A DNA stretch of 11,388 bases. It comes from DATIYW01 sp035517415. GTDB lineage: Bacteria; Acidobacteriota; Thermoanaerobaculia; Thermoanaerobaculales; Thermoanaerobaculaceae. A program made the position numbers and the translations under genes. Below, one piece after another: positions 5,264-11,388 of the stretch. How positions within the stretch are numbered: the first letter of the stretch is position 1; every line of letters starts with the position of its first letter. The stretch is taken from assembly GCA_035517415.1 (NCBI GenBank), contig DATIYW010000286.1, positions 1 to 11,388 of the forward strand, given 5' to 3'. The notes under the pieces are model-generated. The model was not told the DNA's origin, ran no database searches, and was given only the letters and a program-made list of their open reading frames with translations.

Positions 5264-5894
5264 CGACGTGCGGCGCGGCGACCGGCTTGCGCTCCGATCC
5301 GCTCTGCTCGCGCACGAGCTGCGGGATCAGCTCGTCGAGGTCGAGCGTCGCCCAGCTCGCGCGCGCCAGCTCCTGGCCCGCGCCGCGCCACGCCGCGTTC
5401 ACCACCTTGACGCCGCGCCCCTGCAGGCCGACGACCGGGAAGACGAAGTCGCTGTCGGAGGAGACCATCACCGCGACGTCCATCGCGTCGGCGAACGCGA
5501 GCTCGTAGAGGTCGGAGATGAGCGCCGCCTCGACCCCCTTCTCCGCCGACCACACCAGCGGCTGGCCGCACGAGGGGCAGGTGCCGGTCTCGTATCCGCA
5601 GCCGCGGCAGCGGATGTGGTCGAAGCGGCGGCGCCGCTCCAGCACCACGACGCTGGTGCCGGGCTGGCGCTCGAGGAAGTTCTCCAGCCAACGCCGCAGG
5701 TTCTCGTCGTCCGGGTCGCAGGAGGCGTAGACCTTCATCCCCTGGAAATCGAGTTCGCCGGAGAGCGGCAGGCTCTTGCAGCGCTCGAGCAGCACGTTGG
5801 GGAGGTGCGCCCAGTTGCAGCGAGACTCCCCCGCCCGCTCGTTCCACCGCAGCTGGAAGTTCCAATAGTCGACGAAGACATGGACGCGCTGCAT
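5250..5894 (-). CDS. NYN-domain (PIN-like) putative ribonuclease with inserted zinc ribbon
   Basis: The product is 214 residues from ATG 5894. The NYN/PIN-like fold is shown by VHVFVDYWNFQ (4-14, acidic Asp9), by EKGVEAALISDLYELAF (118-134, Lys119 and Asp128) and by VMVSSDSDFVFPV (143-154, Asp147 and Asp149). These are the expected metal-binding acidic positions of LabA/DUF88-type proteins, predicted to cut RNA. A four-cysteine zinc ribbon, CRGC-x6-CPSC (Cys96, 99, 106, 109), is inserted just before the second acidic motif and probably helps bind nucleic acid. Start: an ATG at 5900 touches the poly-G Shine-Dalgarno run with no spacing, whereas ATG 5894 sits six bases from GAAAGGGGGG (5901-5910), so 5894 is preferred. 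It lies 45 bases after gcvPB with no promoter seen between, so it is probably the last gene of the gcv transcript. The RNA substrate is unknown. Confidence 0.88.
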   Translation of the reverse strand: MQRVHVFVDYWNFQLRWNERAGESRCNWAHLPNVLLERCKSLPLSGELDFQGMKVYASCDPDDENLRRWLENFLERQPGTSVVVLERRRRFDHIRCRGCGYETGTCPSCGQPLVWSAEKGVEAALISDLYELAFADAMDVAVMVSSDSDFVFPVVGLQGRGVKVVNAAWRGAGQELARASWATLDLDELIPQLVREQSGSERKPVAAPHVAAES

Positions 5895-5939
5895 CGCCAT
5901 CCCCCCTTTCCCAATGCCGCCGGCCTGCGAGACGGTTCC

Positions 5940-7421
5940 TCAGTCCATTTTACGCCGCCAGCGCAGCACCGGCTGGCGCGCCGCGCGCACCTCGTCGAGG
6001 CGCCGCACCGGCGTCGTGTAGGGCGCGCCCCGCACCAGCTCCGGCTCGTCGCGCGCCTCGCGCGCGATCGCCTGCATCGCCGCGACGAACGCGTCGAGCT
6101 CGTCGATGCCGTCGCTCTCGGTCGGCTCGATCATGAGCGCCCCGTGGACGATCAGCGGGAACGACATGGTCGGCGGGTGGAAGCCGTAGTCGAGCAGCCG
6201 TTTGGCGATGTCGATGTTCTTGATCCCGTGCGCGGCCTGCGCCGCGTCGTCGAACACCACCTCGTGCAGGCTCGGCCCCGTGTAGGGCAGGTTGTAGTCG
6301 CCCTCGAGGCGCTTGCGGATGTAGTTGGCGTTGAGCACCGCGCCCTCGGCCATCCCCTTGAGGCCGTCGCGGCCGAGCGAGCGGATGTAGGCGAGGGCGC
6401 GCACCAGCATGCCGAAGTTGCCGTAGAACCCGCGCACCTTGCCGATCGACTGCGGCCGGTCGCTCGAGAGGGTGTAGCGCCCGTCCACCTTCTCCACCGT
6501 CGGCACCGGCAGGAACGGCACCAGCGCGGGCGACACCGCCACCGGCCCCGCGCCCGGCCCGCCGCCGCCGTGCGGGGTCGAGAACGTCTTGTGCAGGTTG
6601 ATGTGGAGCGCGTCGGCGCCCATCTTCCCGGGCAGCGCGATGCCGACGAAGGCGTTGAGGTTGGCGCCGTCCATGTAGAGGTAGGCGCCGCGCTCGTGCA
6701 GCATCGCCGCCACCTTGACGATCTCCGGCTCGAACACGCCGAGGGTGTTGGGGACGGTGACCATCAGGCCGGCCACGTCGCCGGCCTCGAGCCGCCGGCG
6801 CACCGCGTCGAGGTCAACGGTGCCCGCCGGCGTCGAGGCGATCTCGACCACGTCGAAGCCGGCGAAGACCGCCGAGGCGGGGTTGGTGCCGTGCGCCGAG
6901 TCCGGGATCAGGACCACGCGGCGGTGCTCGCCGCGCGCCGCCAGTGCCTTGCGGATCATCAGCATGCCGGCGAGCTCGCCGTGCGCGCCGGCGGCGGGCT
7001 GCAGCGTCACCCGCGCCATCCCGGTGACCGCGATCAGCGCCTGCTCGAGCTCCCACATCAGGTGCAGCGCGCCCTGCACCTGGTCCTCGGGCTGGAGCGG
7101 GTGGATCTGGGCGATGCCGGCGAGGCGCACGACCTCCTCGTTGATGCGCGGGTTGTACTTCATCGTGCACGAGCCGAGCGGGTAGAGTCCGTCGTCGACG
7201 CTGTAGTTCCACTTCGAGAGCCGCGTGAAGTGGCGCACCACGTCGACCTCGGTAACCTCGGGCATCTCGTCGATCTCGCCGCGCAGCAGCGCCGCGGGCA
7301 GCGTGCGCGCGGGGTCCACGGCGGGGACCTCGAGCGGCGGGAGCTGGAAGCCGACGCGCCCGGCGGACGAACGCTCGAAGATCAGACCCTCGCGGGAGCG
7401 GAGCTTGCGCGCGTCGTTCAT
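5940..7421 (-). CDS. gcvPB: Glycine dehydrogenase (decarboxylating) subunit 2, P-protein beta subunit
   Basis: The 493-residue PLP-binding half of the split glycine decarboxylase. With GcvPA it decarboxylates glycine and transfers the aminomethyl group to the lipoyl arm of GcvH in the cytoplasm. The PLP lysine is Lys278 in INLHKTFSTPHGGGGPG (274-290). Other family motifs are WNYSVDDGLYPLGSCTMKYNP (around 71-91), the PLP-contacting DSAHGTNPA (174-182) and YMDGANLNAF (249-258). The length fits the family. ATG 7421 has GGAGG five bases upstream and overlaps the gcvPA stop by four bases (ATGA), so the two subunits are translationally coupled and probably made in equal amounts. The open frame continues upstream past 7421, but that part is an antiphase reading of gcvPA. 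Confidence 0.97.
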   Translation of the reverse strand: MNDARKLRSREGLIFERSSAGRVGFQLPPLEVPAVDPARTLPAALLRGEIDEMPEVTEVDVVRHFTRLSKWNYSVDDGLYPLGSCTMKYNPRINEEVVRLAGIAQIHPLQPEDQVQGALHLMWELEQALIAVTGMARVTLQPAAGAHGELAGMLMIRKALAARGEHRRVVLIPDSAHGTNPASAVFAGFDVVEIASTPAGTVDLDAVRRRLEAGDVAGLMVTVPNTLGVFEPEIVKVAAMLHERGAYLYMDGANLNAFVGIALPGKMGADALHINLHKTFSTPHGGGGPGAGPVAVSPALVPFLPVPTVEKVDGRYTLSSDRPQSIGKVRGFYGNFGMLVRALAYIRSLGRDGLKGMAEGAVLNANYIRKRLEGDYNLPYTGPSLHEVVFDDAAQAAHGIKNIDIAKRLLDYGFHPPTMSFPLIVHGALMIEPTESDGIDELDAFVAAMQAIAREARDEPELVRGAPYTTPVRRLDEVRAARQPVLRWRRKMD

Positions 7422-8773
7422 GCCAGCCTCCGCAGCGCGTCGAGCAGGTGGTCGCACTCGGCGCGGGTGTTGTGCTCGGTGGCGGCGACGAGGAGGCCGC
7501 GCGGCAGCGCGCCGCCGAAGCGGGTGGTGGCGACGCCGCCGAGGATGAGCGCGCCGCGCAGCCGGGCGACGAGCGCTTCGGGGTCGTCGTGCAGGACGAG
7601 GAACTCGTTGTAGCTCGGGCTGTCCGGGAACGCCAGCCGCAGCCTGGTGCGACCCTCCAGCGCCTTCACTCCGGCCTTGACGTACTCGGCGGTGGCGTGC
7701 GAGGCGAGCGCCACCTCGCGCACGCCCTTGCGCCCGAGCAGCGACAGCACGATCGTCGCCGCCAGCGCCATCAGCCCGTGGTTGGTGCAGATGTTCGAGG
7801 TCGCCTTGGCGCGCCGGATGTGCTGCTCGCGGGTCGAGAGGGTGAGGACGAAGCCGCGCTGGCCGCCGCTGTCGACGGTCTCGCCGACGAGCCGGCCCGG
7901 CATCTGGCGCAGGTGCGCGGCACGGGCGGCGAAGAACCCGAGCAGCGGGCCGCCGAACGCGGCCGGCAGGCCGAACGCCTGCAGCTCGCCGCACACGACG
8001 TCGAAGCCGAACCGCCCGCCGGGGGCGAGCAGGCCCAGGGAGGTCGCCTCGGCGACCACCTGGATGGCAAGGGCGCCGGCCGCGCGCGCGGACGCGCCGA
8101 GCGCCGGCAGGTCCTCGACCACGCCGAGGAAGTTGGGCGACTGCACCACGACCGCGGCGACCTCGGGACCGAGCGCGGCGGCGAGCGCGGCGGCGTCGAC
8201 GCGACCGTGAGAGTCCCACGGCAGCGTGACCAGCTCGAGCCCCTGCGGCTCGCAGTAGGTGTCGAGCACCGCGCGGTAGTCGGGGTGCAGCGATCCGGCG
8301 ACGACGACGCGCTTGCGCGCCGGCAGCACCCGGCGTGCCATCAGCACCGCCTCCACCACCGCGGTCGCGCCGTCGTAGAGCGAGGCGTTTGCGACGTCGA
8401 GCTCGGTGAGCTGGCAGACGAAGGTCTGGAACTCGAAGATCGCCTGCAGCGTGCCCTGGCTCACCTCGGGCTGATACGGCGTGTAGGCGGTGAAGAACTC
8501 GCCGCGCTGGATCAGCGCGTCGGCGGCCGCCGGCGTGACGTGCCGGTAGACGCCGGCGCCGAGGAAGCTCGCGGTGCACTCCGGCGCGAGGTTGGCGTTG
8601 GCGAACGCCCAGAACTCGCGCCGCACCTCCTCCTCGCTGTGCGCCGGCGGGAGCGGCAGCGGGCCGCTGCGCACCTCGGCGGGAATGGAGGCGAACAGCT
8701 CGTCGACCGACCCGAGGCCGATCGCCTCGAGCATCCGGCGGCGGTCCTCGCTCCCCGCCTGGTAGCGGTGCAT
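7418..8773 (-). CDS. gcvPA: Glycine dehydrogenase (decarboxylating) subunit 1, P-protein alpha subunit
   Basis: The 451-residue non-PLP-lysine half of the split P-protein. It completes the active site of the GcvPA/GcvPB heterodimer or heterotetramer. Recognisable segments are FLGAGVYRHVTPAA (69-82), the highly conserved FFTAYTPYQPEVSQGTLQAI (92-111), ASLYDGATAVVEA (129-141) and, near the end, GVATTRFGGALP with a closing NTRAECDHLLDAL helix. The length matches known GcvPA proteins. The ATG overlaps the gcvH stop by one base (TGATG), with a GAGGAAGGGG Shine-Dalgarno region in the end of gcvH. No motif is missing. Confidence 0.97.
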   Translation of the reverse strand: MHRYQAGSEDRRRMLEAIGLGSVDELFASIPAEVRSGPLPLPPAHSEEEVRREFWAFANANLAPECTASFLGAGVYRHVTPAAADALIQRGEFFTAYTPYQPEVSQGTLQAIFEFQTFVCQLTELDVANASLYDGATAVVEAVLMARRVLPARKRVVVAGSLHPDYRAVLDTYCEPQGLELVTLPWDSHGRVDAAALAAALGPEVAAVVVQSPNFLGVVEDLPALGASARAAGALAIQVVAEATSLGLLAPGGRFGFDVVCGELQAFGLPAAFGGPLLGFFAARAAHLRQMPGRLVGETVDSGGQRGFVLTLSTREQHIRRAKATSNICTNHGLMALAATIVLSLLGRKGVREVALASHATAEYVKAGVKALEGRTRLRLAFPDSPSYNEFLVLHDDPEALVARLRGALILGGVATTRFGGALPRGLLVAATEHNTRAECDHLLDALRRLA

Positions 8774-9162
8774 CAGTGCGCCCCTTCCTCGGCGAGGAAC
8801 TTCTCGTACGCGGCGGCGTCGAGCAGGCCGGCGGCGGCGCCGGCGGCGACCTTGAGCTTGACCAGCCAGCCCTTCCCGTAGGGGTCCTGGTTGACCAGCT
8901 CGGGGTGCGACTCGAGCTCGGCGTTGGCGGCAGCGACGCTGCCGGCGGCGGGCGCGAAGACCTCGGAGACCGCCTTCACCGACTCGATGTTGCCGAGCAC
9001 GCCGCCCTTCGCGAGCGCCTTGCCGACCGGCGGCAGCTCGACGAACACCACGTCGCCGAGCTGCTCCTGCGCGTACTCGGTGATCCCAACCGCCGCCTCG
9101 TCACCGGCGATCTTGATCCACTCGTGAGACTTCGTGTACAGACGATCCGCGGGTTGTGCCAT
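8773..9162 (-). CDS. gcvH: Glycine cleavage system H protein (lipoyl carrier)
   Basis: A 129-residue lipoyl-domain protein that shuttles the aminomethyl group between P, T and L proteins. The lipoylated lysine is Lys63 in GNIESVKAVSEVFAP (57-71), equivalent to the lipoyl lysine of other H proteins. The N-terminal YTKSHEWIK (9-17), GITEYAQEQLGDVVFVELP (26-44) and the C-terminal NQDPYGKGWLVKLK (91-104) are standard. ATG 9162 has a GGGGAGGGG Shine-Dalgarno run about 8 bases upstream within the 28-base gap after gcvT. No lipoate ligase or lipoyl synthase is in the window, so lipoylation relies on genes elsewhere. Confidence 0.98.
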   Translation of the reverse strand: MAQPADRLYTKSHEWIKIAGDEAAVGITEYAQEQLGDVVFVELPPVGKALAKGGVLGNIESVKAVSEVFAPAAGSVAAANAELESHPELVNQDPYGKGWLVKLKVAAGAAAGLLDAAAYEKFLAEEGAH

Positions 9163-9190
9163 GGCAGTGTCCCCTCCCCGGACTCGAGTC

Positions 9191-10297
<1,107 letters not shown>

Positions 10298-10329
10298 TCC
10301 GGCCTCCCAGATCGGCGCGCCGTTTGTGA

Positions 10330-10338
10330 AGCCTAGCA
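10330..10338 (-). promoter_or_regulatory. Possible extended -10 element for the gcv operon
   Basis: On the minus strand TGCTAGGCT combines a TGn extension with TAGGCT (TAnnnT). Transcription would begin near 10323 and leave about 26 bases of leader carrying the gcvT Shine-Dalgarno sequence. The -35 position (TGGAGC) is poor. The gcv genes might instead be read from upstream of the M23-like gene. Confidence 0.28.
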
Positions 10339-10359
10339 CACGCGAAACGCTCGCTCCAG

Positions 10360-11388
10360 TCAGCGCTGATGGTGCGCTTGGCCCGGCTCCCGGCCGCCCG
10401 CGCCCGAGGTCAGGTGGCCGAGCTGGGCGTAGTCCTGCGGCAGGTCGCCGGCGGGCGCCGCGAGGCGCGCGTCGAGGTTCTCGATCGGCAGGGCGAGCGT
10501 GACCAGCGCCGGGTCGATCGGCCGGCTCTCCGCCCCGATCGGCCAGCGCACCTCGTAGTAGAGCGCCGGCACCTTGGTCCAGCCGGTCTGCCCCGCCGTG
10601 CCGATCGCCTGCGCGCGGGCGACGGACTGGCCCCGCTTCACCGCGACGTCCTTCAGGTGCCCGAAGACGGTGAGCACGCCGCCGCCGTGGTCGAGCACCA
10701 CCACGTTGCCGTAGCGCGTCCACTCGTTGGCGCGCCGCTCGCGCGCACTGCCGGCGAACACCACCCTGCCCGCCCCCGGCGCGAGCACCGGCTCGCCGAG
10801 CGGCGCCGCGAGGGTGATGCCGTGCTGCGCCATCGTCTTGCCGGTGAACGGCGAGGTCCGCCACCCGAACAGCGAGACCGCGACCGCGTGGGTCATGTCC
10901 ACCGGCGGCGTGAGGGGCAGCGCCGCCAGCGGGCAGAGCGGCGAGTGCGGCGGGCTCGCGAACAACTCGCCGAGGTCGTCGAGGCGCGGCCCGACGGCGG
11001 CGAGCCAGCGCGCCATCGTCTCGTCGTCGGCGTCCACCGCCGGGGCGGCGTCGCACGCCGCGCGCCACGCCGCTGGTGCCGCCCCGACCGCCCACGCCAT
11101 CCGCCGGGCGCGCTGCACCTGGGCGTGGAGACGGCCGGCCAGCCGGTTCGCGAGCTCGTGCAGCGTGTCCCGCTGCGCGTGCAGCGCGTGGTTCTCGCGC
11201 CGCGCCGCCTCGACCGTGAACCGCGACAGCAGGCCCTTGAGCCCGATCGGCAAGATCCCGACGATCGCGAGCACGAGCACGAGGGCCGCGCCCGCGGTGA
11301 CGAGGATGCGGCGCATCCCGCGCCGGGTGAGGACGATCCGCCGCACCTTGCCGCCGCCGGCGGGGTGCCACTGCAGCTCCCACAGCGC
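10360..11388 (-). CDS. Membrane-anchored LytM/M23-like protein with degenerate metal site, 5' end at window edge
   Basis: Numbering from GTG 11346: a basic N terminus, one transmembrane helix at about 13-35, a likely coiled-coil helix at 44-85 and a LytM/M23 domain at about 157-283. The fold is shown by FGWRTSPFTGK, APLGEPVLAPGAGRVVFAG, GNVVVLDHGGGVLTVFGHL and KRGQSVARAQAIGTAGQTG. The zinc ligands are gone. The H-x-G-x-D motif reads QHGIT (Gln174, Thr178), and the final H-x-H of the G-x-H-L-H-F-E segment reads PALYYEV (Ala261, Tyr263). His230 of the GHL motif remains. The protein should therefore be catalytically dead, like EnvC/NlpD-type LytM factors that activate peptidoglycan amidases; such a role here is inferred. 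The frame stays open to base 11388 with coding-like GC3 (LWELQWHPAGGGK before the GTG), so the true start probably lies outside the window. Confidence 0.85.
   Translation of the reverse strand, partial: ALWELQWHPAGGGKVRRIVLTRRGMRRILVTAGAALVLVLAIVGILPIGLKGLLSRFTVEAARRENHALHAQRDTLHELANRLAGRLHAQVQRARRMAWAVGAAPAAWRAACDAAPAVDADDETMARWLAAVGPRLDDLGELFASPPHSPLCPLAALPLTPPVDMTHAVAVSLFGWRTSPFTGKTMAQHGITLAAPLGEPVLAPGAGRVVFAGSARERRANEWTRYGNVVVLDHGGGVLTVFGHLKDVAVKRGQSVARAQAIGTAGQTGWTKVPALYYEVRWPIGAESRPIDPALVTLALPIENLDARLAAPAGDLPQDYAQLGHLTSGAGGREPGQAHHQR

Noticed and set aside
3474..7613. A plus-strand frame open for about 4.1 kb, antisense or antiphase to six genes
   Set aside because: Its translation is low-complexity Arg/Ala/Pro/Ser-rich, it crosses several well-recognised genes on both strands, and such long frames are expected where GC is very high and stop codons are rare.
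7422..8579. A long upstream extension of gcvPB in the same frame
   Set aside because: The extension reads gcvPA out of phase. ATG 7421 has a GGAGG and the protein from there has the exact family N terminus.
10298..10359. Glycine riboswitch upstream of gcvT
   Set aside because: Only 62 bases lie between the M23-like stop and gcvT, too few for even a single glycine aptamer with expression platform, and no aptamer-like core is visible.
10360..11346. Functional M23 zinc endopeptidase
   Set aside because: The residues at the zinc-ligand positions are Gln, Thr and Tyr, with Ala at the neighbouring His position of the final motif, so hydrolase activity is not supported despite the clear fold.

Overview
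The window is very GC-rich (roughly 70%, third codon positions almost all G or C) and densely coding on both strands. It suggests a free-living, deep-branching Gram-negative bacterium. An Acidobacteriota-like lineage is my best guess from the mix of a split glycine decarboxylase, a small multiheme-type cytochrome, a MauE/DoxX protein and secreted HtrA-type proteases, but no marker gene here fixes the taxonomy. I see no tRNA, rRNA, insertion sequence, prophage gene or CRISPR array.

Layout. Bases 1-1134 (+) hold the 3' part of a secreted trypsin-like (S1C/HtrA-type) protease with one PDZ domain; its start lies upstream of the window. A good sigma70-like promoter follows (TTGACA at 1146), then a possible 18-codon leader ORF and an LCAT-like alpha/beta hydrolase (1274-2578, +). 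Convergent to it is a secreted beta-propeller-like protein of unknown role (2597-3748, -), and upstream of that on the same strand a small membrane-anchored diheme cytochrome c (3841-4203, -). Only 25 bp separate the cytochrome from a divergent two-gene unit (+): a membrane-anchored rhodanese-fold protein without the catalytic Cys (4229-4705), overlapped by a MauE/DoxX-type four-helix redox membrane protein (4702-5166). This looks like a small envelope redox module.

From 5250 to the end everything is on the minus strand. In transcription order: a membrane-anchored LytM/M23 protein whose metal ligands are all replaced (10360 to the window edge), then the glycine cleavage system gcvT-gcvH-gcvPA-gcvPB with tight spacing or overlapping stop/start codons, then a NYN-domain (PIN-like) putative ribonuclease with an inserted zinc ribbon. 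The gcv genes supply the T, H and split P proteins that decarboxylate glycine and pass the methylene group to tetrahydrofolate. The L protein (lipoamide dehydrogenase) is not in the window.

Translation signals appear to be of two kinds. Genes inside the apparent operons have clear Shine-Dalgarno sequences (gcvT, gcvH, gcvPA, gcvPB, NYN, mauE-like). The divergent cytochrome/rhodanese pair and the beta-propeller gene lack them and instead have TAnnnT -10-like hexamers 6-14 bases before the start codon, which suggests leaderless or near-leaderless transcripts.

Most genes belong to known families. The parts most worth a second look are the degenerate M23 protein, the divergent redox module with its overlapping back-to-back promoter, and the NYN-zinc ribbon protein attached to the gcv operon.
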